Assembly: GCF_900102905.1 (NCBI RefSeq)
Contig: NZ_FNFV01000006.1
Span: 1 to 64,000, forward strand
Reading direction: 5' to 3'
DNA from: Meinhardsimonia xiamenensis
GTDB taxonomy: Bacteria > Pseudomonadota > Alphaproteobacteria > Rhodobacterales > Rhodobacteraceae
Length of the DNA stretch: 64,000 nt
The notes under the pieces were generated by a model. The model saw only the letters and a list, made by a program, of their open reading frames with translations, did not search any database and was not told the DNA's origin. This document shows positions 48,294 to 56,335 of the stretch, piece after piece (position 1 is the first letter of the stretch; every line of letters begins with the position of its first letter). Made by a program: the position numbers and the translations under genes.

Positions 48294-49838
48294 ATGAGTG
48301 AACAGGCAGCACGGCGGCGGGCGCGTTCGGGGGGCGGAGCGGCACGGCGGGCGATGCGGAGCGCGCGCGGCGTCGAGACCGCGCCGGTCATCACCCGGCG
48401 CATTCCCGATCTGGAGATTCTCGATGAGGAGGCGCTCGAGATCATCGAGGCCAATGCCGAGACGGTGCTCGAGGAGATCGGCGTTGCCTTCGTCGACAAT
48501 CCAGGCGCGCTGGCGCGCTGGCGCGAGGCGGGGGCGGATGTGCGCGGCGAGAGGGTGCACATCCCGCGGGGGCTGGCGCGCAAGCTGTGCGCCACGGCGC
48601 CTTCGAGCTTCACGCAGCATGCCCGAAACCCGGCGCGGTCGGTGGAGATCGGCGGGCGCAACCTCGTTCTCGCGCCGGTCTACGGCCCGCCCTTCGTGCG
48701 CGATCTCGCCGGCGGGCGGCGCTATGCAACGCTCGAGGACTTCCGCAACTTCGTGAAGCTCGGGCAGATGTCGCGCTGGCTGCACCACTCGGGCGGCACC
48801 CTCTGCGAGCCCACCGACGTGCCGGTGAGCAAGCGCCATCTCGACATGCTGCTGGCGCACATGACGCTTTCGGACAAGCCTTTCATGGGGTCGGTCACCG
48901 AGCCCGATCGCGCCCGCGACTCGGTGGCGATGGCCGAGATACTGTTCGGTCGCGAATTCGTCGCCGAGAACCCGGTGATGGTGTCTCTCATCAACATCAA
49001 CTCGCCGCTCACCTTCGACTCGACCATGATGGGCGCGCTCGAGGTCTATGCCGCGGCGGGCCAGGGCTGCATCATCTCCCCCTTCATCGTCGGCGGGGCG
49101 ATGGCACCGGTGTCGGTGGCCGGAACCCTGACGCAGGTGCTGGCCGAGGTGCTCGCGGGCGTGGCCTATTCCCAGCTTGTCCGCCCTGGCGCGCCGGTGA
49201 TCTTCGGCGCCTTCGTCACCTCGATCGACATGAATTCCGGCGCGCCCACCTTCGGCACGCCCGAGGCGGCGCAGATCACCTATGGCGCGGGCCAGCTCGC
49301 CAGGCGGCTCGGCTTGCCCTACCGCTCGGCCGGGGCGTTCACCGGGTCGAAGCTGCCCGACGCGCAGGCCGGTTACGAGAGCGCCAATTCGCTGAACGCC
49401 GGGCTTCTGGCCGGGGTCAATTTCATGCTGCACGCCTGCGGCTGGCTCGAGGGCGGGCTTGTGGCGTCATACGAGAAATTCGTCATGGATGCCGATCAGC
49501 TCGGCGTTCTTCACCGCCTTGCCGCCGGCGTGGCCGTGGACGAGGCGGCACAGGCGATGGACGCGATCCGCGAGGTTGGCCCGGGGGGGCACTATCTTGG
49601 CTGCGCGCACACCCAGGCTCATTTCAAGGAGGCTTTCTGGCGCTCGGAGCTTCTCGACTACAAGCCCTTCGAGACCTGGGCAGAGGAGGGCGCGCGCGAC
49701 ACACAGGCCCTTGCCGCCGCGCGGGTTGCGAAGCTGCTGGCCGAGTACGAGCGCCCCGCGATCGATCCGGGAATCGAGGAGGCGCTCAAGGACTTCGTCG
49801 CCCGCCGCAAGGCAGAGCTGCCCGACGCCTTTGCGTAA
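48294..49838 (+). CDS. MttB-like corrinoid methyltransferase 2
   Basis: Protein of 514 residues of the pyrrolysine-free MttB family. Segments include LAPVYGPPFVRDLAGGRRY near 131, LININSPLTFDSTMMGALEVYAAAGQ near 230, MAPVSVAGTLTQVLAEVLAGVAYSQLVRPGAPV near 268 and YRSAGAFTGSKLPDAQAGYESANSL near 342. The basic, Ala/Arg-rich first 30 residues are poorly conserved. It should demethylate an unknown quaternary amine and methylate a corrinoid protein. The start at 48294 follows GGGAGG. It differs clearly from the copy at 35.5 kb, so the two probably use different substrates. Confidence 0.9.
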   Translation: MSEQAARRRARSGGGAARRAMRSARGVETAPVITRRIPDLEILDEEALEIIEANAETVLEEIGVAFVDNPGALARWREAGADVRGERVHIPRGLARKLCATAPSSFTQHARNPARSVEIGGRNLVLAPVYGPPFVRDLAGGRRYATLEDFRNFVKLGQMSRWLHHSGGTLCEPTDVPVSKRHLDMLLAHMTLSDKPFMGSVTEPDRARDSVAMAEILFGREFVAENPVMVSLININSPLTFDSTMMGALEVYAAAGQGCIISPFIVGGAMAPVSVAGTLTQVLAEVLAGVAYSQLVRPGAPVIFGAFVTSIDMNSGAPTFGTPEAAQITYGAGQLARRLGLPYRSAGAFTGSKLPDAQAGYESANSLNAGLLAGVNFMLHACGWLEGGLVASYEKFVMDADQLGVLHRLAAGVAVDEAAQAMDAIREVGPGGHYLGCAHTQAHFKEAFWRSELLDYKPFETWAEEGARDTQALAAARVAKLLAEYERPAIDPGIEEALKDFVARRKAELPDAFA

Positions 49839-49895
49839 GGCCCGGTTTGCGCGTGGCCCGGTTCGCGCGAGGTTCGGGGCGATGCCGGCGGGGCC

Positions 49896-50195
49896 TCAGG
49901 CCGGTGCGCCCCCGGAGTCGCCGACCGCGAGCCTCAGCTCTCCCAGCAGCGCCGTCAGGATCTCAACGTGCCGCGCGACCGAGTATTCCGCGCGGCGCGC
50001 AAGCCGCGTGCGCTCGAGCTCGGCTTCGGCGGCGATGAGTTCGGGAAGCGCCTGATCCGGCGAGGGAAGGCTGGTGCGCCCGAGCGCGCGGGCGAGGTCG
50101 CGGGCGCGGTTGTATTCGGCCATTCCATGACGGGCGGCGGTGATGAGCAGCCGCGGGCGCCGCAGCGAAGCGAGGGTTTCGGCGATCTTCGACAT
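49896..50195 (-). CDS. DUF6477-like small protein
   Basis: Protein of 99 residues: LASLRRPRLLITAARHGMAEYNRARDL near residue 8 and AEYSVARHVEILTALLGE near 76, helical and basic. This resembles the DUF6477 family of Rhodobacterales, of unknown function. The start follows GGAGG. It is divergent from the DUF6456 gene, a pairing I recall from related genomes, which suggests linked roles or shared regulation. Confidence 0.7.
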   Translation of the reverse strand: MSKIAETLASLRRPRLLITAARHGMAEYNRARDLARALGRTSLPSPDQALPELIAAEAELERTRLARRAEYSVARHVEILTALLGELRLAVGDSGGAPA

Positions 50196-50351
50196 CTCGT
50201 GCCTCCGTTCCATTGGATGGGGGCAGACTGACTCGCCTTTTGCGCCCGTTGCGGGCCCGGCGGTAACGGCGTTCGGTGGGTAACCAGATCGTTTACGGAT
50301 TTGCTTCAATCCTCGGCAATGCGGGGATCGTTAACTTTCGCGCAACAAATA

Positions 50352-50364
50352 CAACCATAGGTTG
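50352..50364. promoter_or_regulatory. Small dyad between DUF6477 and DUF6456 genes
   Basis: CAACC, ATA, GGTTG is a perfect short palindrome in an AT-rich stretch, between two divergent genes. It could be an operator; no regulator is identified. Confidence 0.3.
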
Positions 50365-50446
50365 CTGATGGCAGGTTGGGCATGTCCGCATTCGGCGATC
50401 GCCGAGTACGGCATCGCTCACTGGGCAGCCTCCGCGGAGTTCAGGC

Positions 50447-51574
50447 ATGAAGCGACTGGAACAGCATGGGGCGGGGCAGGGCCGGTTTCCAGCCTGGTTG
50501 GGAGAGCCGGCGCGTGCCTATCTCGACCATGTTGCGGCCGGACGCAGCCTGCGGGCAGTTGCGCGGGAGCGTGCGGTGCATCCCTCGACCGTCCTGCGCC
50601 AGGTGCGGCGGATCGAGGCGCGGCGCGACGATCCGCTGGTGGACGAGGCGCTAGAGGTGCTGTGTGCTGCAATCCCCGCCGATGACAGTCACGACTGCGC
50701 AAGGGACAAGCTGCCAATGAATGCCATTTCACCGAAGGACGAGGCCCTGCCGGGCGACGAGGAACTTCAGGCGGAGGCCCGGCGCGTGCTGCGTCGCCTC
50801 GCCGAACCGGGGGCCTGCCTTGCCCTCGCCCAGGGGCTCGAGAAGGCCGTTGTGGTGCGCGAGACCGAAGACGGCCGCTCGGTGCGCACCGCGGTGATCG
50901 ACCGCAAGGTGGCGCGTGCCTTCGCGCTGAAGGACTGGATCGCCTGTACCGGGCAGGGCCGGGTGACGCGCTACCGCATCACCGAGGCGGGCCGGGCGGC
51001 GCTGCGGCGCACGGTGGCCGAGGAGAGCGCCCAGAGGCAGGGCTTTGCCGAAGCCCCCATGCCCTTCGCCGCCCAGCATGGGGAGTGGCAGGCGCGCCAG
51101 ATCGACGGCCCGGACGGGCGCCGGCGCCGGGTGCGCTACAATGCCGCCGAATCGCCGCTGGCGGTGCTCGCGCGCCGGCGCGACAGGCAGGGCAGGCCGT
51201 TTCTTGACGCCGCTCTCGTTGCGGCGGGCGAGCGGCTGAGGGAGGATTTCGAGCTCGCCCAGATGGGCCCCCGCGTGACTCAGAACTGGGAGCGGTTCCT
51301 GACCGGGGGCGATCGCGGCGGATTCAACCCCGGCGGGATGATCGGCTCGGGGCCGGAGGCGGCGCGGGCGCGGGTGATGGCGGCGCTCAAGGAGCTTGGC
51401 CCCGGTCTTGGCGATGTGGCGCTGAGATGCTGCTGCTTTCTCGAGGGGCTCGAGCAGGCCGAAAGGCGCATGGGCTGGTCGGCGCGCTCGGGCAAGATCG
51501 TGCTGAGAATCGCGCTGCAGCGGCTCAAGCGCCACTATGAGTCGCTCGGCGAGGCGGCCGATCTGATCGGTTGA
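50447..51574 (+). CDS. DUF6456 protein with N-terminal HTH
   Basis: Protein of 375 residues. A helix-turn-helix-like segment (SLRAVARERAVHPSTVLRQVRRIEARRDDP) is near residues 35-65. A winged-helix-like stretch (DWIACTGQGRVTRYRITEAGRAALRR) is near 165. The C-terminal DUF6456 domain (SPLAVLARRRDRQGRPFLDAALVAAGERLREDFELAQ) is near 238, ending with a cysteine-rich CCCFLEGLEQAE and LKRHYESLG. It is probably a DNA-binding regulator specific to this group. GGAG lies upstream of the start. Confidence 0.82.
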   Translation: MKRLEQHGAGQGRFPAWLGEPARAYLDHVAAGRSLRAVARERAVHPSTVLRQVRRIEARRDDPLVDEALEVLCAAIPADDSHDCARDKLPMNAISPKDEALPGDEELQAEARRVLRRLAEPGACLALAQGLEKAVVVRETEDGRSVRTAVIDRKVARAFALKDWIACTGQGRVTRYRITEAGRAALRRTVAEESAQRQGFAEAPMPFAAQHGEWQARQIDGPDGRRRRVRYNAAESPLAVLARRRDRQGRPFLDAALVAAGERLREDFELAQMGPRVTQNWERFLTGGDRGGFNPGGMIGSGPEAARARVMAALKELGPGLGDVALRCCCFLEGLEQAERRMGWSARSGKIVLRIALQRLKRHYESLGEAADLIG

Positions 51575-51581
51575 GGCGGTC

Positions 51582-52319
51582 TCAGGCGAATCCGGCCACC
51601 AGGGCGCCCGCGGCGTAGGCGACGGCGGCGCAGACCGTGCCGACAAGCACGGTCTCGCCGACCGAGCGCAGCGGGCTCTCCCGCGTGGCCCACCAGCGCA
51701 TGAGCCCGAGGAGCATGAGCGCGGCAAGCGTGGCTGCCATGGAGACGGGCAGAGCCGCATGCGCCTCGAGCGGCAGCATCCACGGGATCAGCGGAATGAG
51801 CCCGAAAGAGATGAAGGCAAAGAAGGTGGACAGCCCGTCCCATACCGGGTTGACGCTGCGGGGGTCGGTCATCTCGAATTCGTAGGCCATCATCAGGTCG
51901 GCGACGAATTCCGGTGAGCGGAGGAGAAGCCCGGCCGCCTGCCGTGCATCCTCACGCGACAGTCCCCGTTCGCGCAGAATCTGCTCGAGCTCGGCGCGTT
52001 CGGCGGCCGGAGATCGGGCAAGCTCGCGCCGCTCGCGGGCGTGCTGGGCGCGGTAGAGATCGCGTTGCGATCGGCCCGAGAGAAACTCGCTCAGCCCCAT
52101 CGACACGCCGTCGGCGAAGAGATTGGCAAAGCCGAAGACCAGCACCGCCAGCGCGCCGAACTCCGCCACCCCCTCGGAGGCGGCGCCGGCAAACCCTGCC
52201 ACCACGGCAAAGGTGGTGACGATGCCGTCATTTCCTCCATAGACGATCTGCTTGAGGAATTCGCGCAGCGGCGTGAGCTGGTGCGCCTCGCGGCGGTGCC
52301 TCGGCCAGTTGATCGGCAT
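51582..52319 (-). CDS. VIT1/CCC1 family transporter
   Basis: Protein of 245 residues. LKQIVYGGNDGIVTTFAVVAGFAGA near 22 and GLSEFLSGRSQRDLYRAQHARE near 75 match the VIT1/CCC1 iron/manganese transporters. About five membrane helices flank a cytoplasmic acidic domain (about 85-150). It probably exports or stores Fe2+ or Mn2+. It lies downstream of ssrA on the same strand, with the ssrA terminator in between. Confidence 0.9.
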   Translation of the reverse strand: MPINWPRHRREAHQLTPLREFLKQIVYGGNDGIVTTFAVVAGFAGAASEGVAEFGALAVLVFGFANLFADGVSMGLSEFLSGRSQRDLYRAQHARERRELARSPAAERAELEQILRERGLSREDARQAAGLLLRSPEFVADLMMAYEFEMTDPRSVNPVWDGLSTFFAFISFGLIPLIPWMLPLEAHAALPVSMAATLAALMLLGLMRWWATRESPLRSVGETVLVGTVCAAVAYAAGALVAGFA

Positions 52320-52402
52320 GGGTGCCCTCCGTTGGCACGAGGCTGCCCCGCGACCGCGCCGGGCGCAAGCGCGGGACAAGGTGCAAACGAACTCATGAAA
52401 TG

Positions 52403-52434
52403 AAAAATGCAGGCTTCTGTTGCCAGGTGCCTGC
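52403..52434 (-). terminator. Intrinsic terminator of ssrA
   Basis: On the minus strand GCAGGC (52434-52429) pairs with GCCTGC (52414-52409), followed by A and TTTTT (52407-52403). Confidence 0.75.
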
Positions 52435-52435
52435 G

Positions 52436-52722
52436 GACCCCGCCTTGTCTTGCTAGAGACAAGGACTTCAATTTCGGTCTTCGCACCGCTTACGCGGCGA
52501 GAGCGACCGGAGCACGATTGTCGTTGGCAATTGTGCGTTGTGGACCGATAACGGTGGTACCTCACCGGGGCAAAGCCACGCCTTTACACGTTCGTCGATC
52601 CTGTTTCGGCCCCATGTTCCTCCAACGAAGGTTTCTGGTGGAGCCGCCGGGTACCGCCCCCGGGTCCGATCCGCTTATTACGCGCGCGTTTATGCCCATA
52701 GTCCCTTGCGGGACAGTGTGAA
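52436..52722 (-). ncRNA. ssrA: Two-piece (permuted) tmRNA
   Basis: Read on the minus strand. The acceptor piece comes first and ends CGGCTCCACCA at 52636. A 22-base intervening segment is removed (52635-52614), and the coding piece starts GGGGCCG at 52613. GGGGCCG pairs with CGGCTCC as the tRNA-like acceptor stem (one G-U). The tag frame runs from GCC (52528) to TAA (52490) and encodes ANDNRAPVALAA, a typical alphaproteobacterial degradation tag. A CCTTGTCT/AGACAAGG hairpin follows the tag. tmRNA rescues stalled ribosomes with SmpB. The outer ends are approximate. Confidence 0.93.
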
Positions 52723-52745
52723 TATCGGCTTGAAGCGGCGCGATT

Positions 52746-53501
52746 TCAAGCCCCTTCGGTGTGCCTGTTGACCCGCCGCGCGGCACGCGCGGCCATGACG
52801 TCGGCGCCAAGTTCGGCGGTGTAGGCCGCGAGATCGGCAAGGCCCCGGTCCGCCTCGGCGGCATCGCGCGCCTCGATGGCATCCGCGATGCGCCCGTGCA
52901 GCGCCCAGATGCGCTCGCGGGAGCGGGCGGTGAAGGTGATCATGTTCATCAAGGGCTGCATCGCCTCGACGGCCCCGGCGAGCTGATAGCTCAGGATCGG
53001 GTTGCCCGCCGCATCCACGAGCGCGCGGTGAAAGGCCACGTCGGAGGCGCAGAAGGCTTCGTCCGACAGGCCTGCGGTGGACTGGCGGGCGATCTCTGCG
53101 CGCATCGCGGCCAGATGGTCGGCGCTGCGGCGCGCGGCGGCAAGCGGCACGCAGGCGCGCTCCAGCGCATAGCGCGCCTCGCAGGCGGTGGCGAAATCGA
53201 CCCCGTTCATGCTCAGAAGCAGCGTCGAGGTGGTGATGAGCTGCTCGCGCGCCTGCGCATAGCTCTGACGGGCAACAAAGGCGCCGCCGGACGCACCGCG
53301 CTGGGTGCGGATGAGGCTTTGCGCGGCGAGCCGTTTCAGCGCCTCGCGCACGGTCGGGCGGGAGACGCCGAAGCTTTCGGCGAGTTCGGCTTCGCTCGGC
53401 AGGCGCTCGTCCACCTTCAGCGAGCCGTCCATGATCGCGGCGCGGATCGCACGCGCGATCTGGGCGGAGAGTTCTTCGGGGCTGTCCGGGTCGATTTTCA
53501 T
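52746..53501 (-). CDS. FadR/GntR family transcriptional regulator
   Basis: Protein of 251 residues. The winged helix (about 8-75) has DERLPSEAELAESFGVSRPTVREALKRLAAQSLI. The FCD ligand-binding domain (about 95-235) has ARYALERACVPLAA, DVAFHRALVDAAGNPIL and a late LHGRIADAIEARDA with likely metal-binding His. The start codon abuts an inverted repeat of the FadR-family type (53502-53527) and has no Shine-Dalgarno. It probably represses itself and the divergent DUF2182-DUF1326-dmdA-acuI genes in response to a DMSP-derived acid; the ligand is inferred. Confidence 0.88.
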   Translation of the reverse strand: MKIDPDSPEELSAQIARAIRAAIMDGSLKVDERLPSEAELAESFGVSRPTVREALKRLAAQSLIRTQRGASGGAFVARQSYAQAREQLITTSTLLLSMNGVDFATACEARYALERACVPLAAARRSADHLAAMRAEIARQSTAGLSDEAFCASDVAFHRALVDAAGNPILSYQLAGAVEAMQPLMNMITFTARSRERIWALHGRIADAIEARDAAEADRGLADLAAYTAELGADVMAARAARRVNRHTEGA

Positions 53502-53527
53502 TTGTCAGACAATTAAAAGTCTGACAA
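53502..53527. promoter_or_regulatory. GntR-type operator at the dmd cluster
   Basis: TTGTCAGAC (53502-53510) and GTCTGACAA (53519-53527) are perfect 9-bp inverted arms around eight A/T bases. The left part, TTGTCAGACAA, also fits the FadR-subfamily consensus TNGTNNNACNA on its own. The site touches the gntR start codon and overlaps promoter-like AT-rich DNA for the divergent operon. Confidence 0.7.
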
Positions 53528-53583
53528 TTAAAACGCAAGCGCCGAATCGCCGGCATGAGGGGGCCGGCGCAGGGAGTGGCGGA

Positions 53584-54348
53584 ATGATCGCAAGCCGGAT
53601 CAGGGCGATGGGCTCGGTGCAGTGGATCGCGCTTTTCGCGCTGATCCTCGCCGCCTGGGGCGCGCTCTACGCCATGGCGCTGCCGGCCGATCTGCGGGCG
53701 GCGAGCCGGCTTTATGGAGCCGATTTTCTTGGCTCGCTGTGCAATGTGGCGCCGGGGGCGGCGGGCTGGCCGGTGCTGTTTGCCATGTGGGCGCTCATGG
53801 CCGGGGCAATGATGGCGCCCACCGCCTTGCCTGCCTTCGCCACCTACGAAGACCTCGGCCATGCCGGGGCGCGGGCGCGCCTCGCTCCGCTCGTCGCGGG
53901 ATACCTCGCCGTCTGGCTCGGTTTCGCGGCGGCGGCGGCCGGGGCGCAAGTCGCCCTTGCCGGGGAAGGGCTTGTCGATGCGCTCGGCCAAAGCCGCTCG
54001 GCGCTCTTCTCGGGCGCGCTCCTGATCGGCGCGGGAGCCTACCAGTTCTCCGCCGTCAAGGCGGCATGCCTCGCGAGGTGCCGCCATCCGCTCACCTTCT
54101 TCATGGCGCACTGGGACGAGGGGCCGTGGCGCAACGGGTTGAGGCTCGGCCTTGTCTGCCTTGGCTGTTGCTGGGCGCTGATGGCGCTTGCCTTCGTGGG
54201 CGGCACCATGAACCTCGCCTTCATGGGGCTCGCGACGGTGCTGATGGCCTTGGAGAAGCTCTCGCGCCTTGGCCGTTTCGTCAGCGCGCCCCTCGGCGTC
54301 ATCCTCATCCTCGCGGGGCTCGGCCTCGCGGCGAGCACGATCATCTGA
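53584..54348 (+). CDS. DUF2182 membrane protein
   Basis: Protein of 254 residues with about seven membrane helices. The DUF2182 signature includes MWALMAGAMMAPTALPAFATY near 78, YQFSAVKAACLARCRHPLTFFMAHW near 155 and LGLVCLGCCWALMALAFVGGTMNL near 190. The CLARCRHP motif suggests metal binding. Its function is unknown; it often pairs with DUF1326 as here. It is first gene of the operon divergent from gntR, with GGGAG upstream. Confidence 0.88.
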   Translation: MIASRIRAMGSVQWIALFALILAAWGALYAMALPADLRAASRLYGADFLGSLCNVAPGAAGWPVLFAMWALMAGAMMAPTALPAFATYEDLGHAGARARLAPLVAGYLAVWLGFAAAAAGAQVALAGEGLVDALGQSRSALFSGALLIGAGAYQFSAVKAACLARCRHPLTFFMAHWDEGPWRNGLRLGLVCLGCCWALMALAFVGGTMNLAFMGLATVLMALEKLSRLGRFVSAPLGVILILAGLGLAASTII

Positions 54349-54362
54349 AAGGGAGGCCCCGG

Positions 54363-55052
54363 ATGGCCAGCGACAAGATCAAGACCGCCGCCCCGATCGA
54401 CAGCCGCCATCCGGCGGCCGAACGCTCCGATCACGGGCTGACGCCCTGGCGGATGAAGGGCGAGCTGGTGCTCAACTGCAACTGCACCGTCTTCTGCCCC
54501 TGCGTGATCTCGCTCGGAAAGCACCCGCCCACCGAGGGCTATTGCCAGACCTGGGGCGGCATCCGCATCGACGAGGGTCACTACGGCGGCGAGGATCTTT
54601 CCGGCCTCAACCTCGGGCTTCTGATCGAGATTCCGGGGCTGATGGCGCGCGGCAACTGGAAGGCGGCGGTGTTCATCGACGAGCGCGCCAGCGACCGCGC
54701 CTATAACGGGCTCGTGCAGATCATGTCGGGCAAGGCGAAGGGGACGACCGGTCTTTTCAGCGTGCTCGTGAGCGAATTTCTCGGCGCCGAGCGCGCGCCG
54801 GTGAGCTATGTCACGGAGGGCGACACGCGCCACATCACCGTGGGCAAGAAGATCCAGGGCGCGGTGCATCCGGTGCGCGGGGCCGATCCCGACCGCGACA
54901 TCGTCGTCACCAACACACAGTACTGGATGGGGCCCGACATCACCGTCGCCACCGCCTCCAAGGGCAAGGTGCGCGCCTTCGGCCGGGTGTGGGATTTCGA
55001 CGGGCGCTCCGCCGAGATCTGCCAGATCGACTGGAAGGGACCGGGCCGATGA
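54363..55052 (+). CDS. DUF1326 protein
   Basis: Soluble protein of 229 residues. WRMKGELVLNCNCTVFCPCVISLGKHPPTEGYCQTWGG near 30-65 holds four Cys in NCNCTVFCPC, suggesting a metal site. RGADPDRDIVVTNTQYWMGPDITVATASKGKVRAFGR lies near 175. No function is known for DUF1326. It lies between the DUF2182 gene (14 bases) and dmdA (ATGA overlap), so all three are translated from one message. A metal or redox accessory role is only a guess. Confidence 0.88.
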   Translation: MASDKIKTAAPIDSRHPAAERSDHGLTPWRMKGELVLNCNCTVFCPCVISLGKHPPTEGYCQTWGGIRIDEGHYGGEDLSGLNLGLLIEIPGLMARGNWKAAVFIDERASDRAYNGLVQIMSGKAKGTTGLFSVLVSEFLGAERAPVSYVTEGDTRHITVGKKIQGAVHPVRGADPDRDIVVTNTQYWMGPDITVATASKGKVRAFGRVWDFDGRSAEICQIDWKGPGR

Positions 55053-56251
55053 ACGCCGTGGCGGGCGGGGACGCCACCGGCGGCGGGGGCCAGGCATCGG
55101 GCGTCTGGGGCACGGCGGGCCCGGGCAATCCGGCCGCCGGCCCGGTGATGAAATATTTCGCCCCCACCGCCCGCATCCGCCGCACCCCGTTCACCGAGGG
55201 CGTGGAGGCGGCCGGCGTCAGCGTCTACACGTCATACAATCACATGCTGCTGCCCGCGGCCTTCGCTGGGCTGGTGGAGGACTACCGGCATCTCAAGCGC
55301 GCGGTGCAGATCTGGGACGTGGCCTGCGAGCGGCAGGTGGAGGTGGCGGGGCCTGATGCCGCGCGGCTGATGCAGATGCTCACGCCCCGCGATCTCAGCC
55401 GCGCCACACCCGGCCGCTGCCTCTATGTGCCGGTGACGGACGAGCGCGGACGCATGCTCAACGATCCCGTCGCCCTGAAGCTCGCCGAGGACCGCTGGTG
55501 GATTTCCATCGCCGACAGCGACCTTCTCTACTGGGTAAAGGGGGTGGCCTTCGGGCTCGGGCTCGAGGTGGAGGTGTCCGAGCCCGATGTCTCGCCGCTC
55601 GCCGTGCAGGGGCCGCGGGCGGATGCGCTGATGGCGCGCGTCTTCGGCGAGGAGGTGACGCAGCTGCGCTTCTTCCGCTACGGCTGGTTCGAGTTCGAGG
55701 GCCATCCGCTCGTCATCGCCCGCTCGGGCTATTCGAAACAGGGCGGCTTCGAGATCTATGTGACGCCGGGCGACATCGGCATGGATCTGTGGCGCGCGCT
55801 GATGGAAGCGGGGGACGATCTCGAGGTGCGCGCCGGCGGACCGAACCTCATCGAGCGGATCGAGGGCGGGCTTCTGAGCTATGGCGCGGACATGACGCTT
55901 GCCAACACGCCCCATGAATGCGGGCTCGGGCAGTATTGCGACGGGGCGCATCTGCCCGGCGTGATCGGCGGCGCGGCAATCTTGGCCGAGGCCGAGCGGG
56001 GGCCGGCGAGGCAGATTCGCGCCATCGAGATCGCTTGCTCGGCGCTGCCGCCGCTCGAGGCGCCCTGGCCGCTGATGGACGGCGGCCAGCGGGTGGGGCA
56101 GGTGACCTCGGCCGCCTTCTCGCCCGACCACGGGGTGGGCGTGGCGATCGGCATGGTCGAGCGCACGCACTGGGCACCGGGCACCGAGCTTGTGGTCGAA
56201 ACCCACGGTCCCGCCCTGCCGGCGACGGTGCGGGCGAGCTTCTGGTCCTGA
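55049..56251 (+). CDS. dmdA: DMSP demethylase (GcvT-type)
   Basis: Protein of 400 residues of the aminomethyltransferase (GcvT) fold, closely like DmdA: RRTPFTEGVEAAGVSVYTSYNHMLLP, VQIWDVACERQVEV, LNDPVALKLAEDRWWISIADSDLLYWVKGVA, ARSGYSKQGGFEIYV and IERIEGGLLSYGADMTLANTPHECGLG. DmdA demethylates dimethylsulfoniopropionate with tetrahydrofolate, giving methylmercaptopropionate. The start at 55049 has GGAAGGGA and overlaps DUF1326, but adds a 33-residue Gly/Ala-rich tail; ATG at 55148 would match the family length (367). acuI follows, as in Roseobacter relatives. Confidence 0.82.
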   Translation: MNAVAGGDATGGGGQASGVWGTAGPGNPAAGPVMKYFAPTARIRRTPFTEGVEAAGVSVYTSYNHMLLPAAFAGLVEDYRHLKRAVQIWDVACERQVEVAGPDAARLMQMLTPRDLSRATPGRCLYVPVTDERGRMLNDPVALKLAEDRWWISIADSDLLYWVKGVAFGLGLEVEVSEPDVSPLAVQGPRADALMARVFGEEVTQLRFFRYGWFEFEGHPLVIARSGYSKQGGFEIYVTPGDIGMDLWRALMEAGDDLEVRAGGPNLIERIEGGLLSYGADMTLANTPHECGLGQYCDGAHLPGVIGGAAILAEAERGPARQIRAIEIACSALPPLEAPWPLMDGGQRVGQVTSAAFSPDHGVGVAIGMVERTHWAPGTELVVETHGPALPATVRASFWS

Positions 56252-56265
56252 GCCGCCTCCGGCGG

Positions 56266-56287
56266 GGGTATTTGGGCCAGGATGATT
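56266..56287 (+). repeat. 22-bp dispersed element, copy 5
   Basis: Plus-strand match to GGGTATTT, three variable bases (GGG), CCAGGATGATT. It lies 14 bases past the dmdA stop, directly after a CCGCC/GGCGG hairpin (56253-56265). Confidence 0.8.
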
Positions 56288-56335
56288 GGAACAGGGCGGG
56301 GCAGGGCGCCCCGCCGCAGGACAGGAGAGTGAGGG

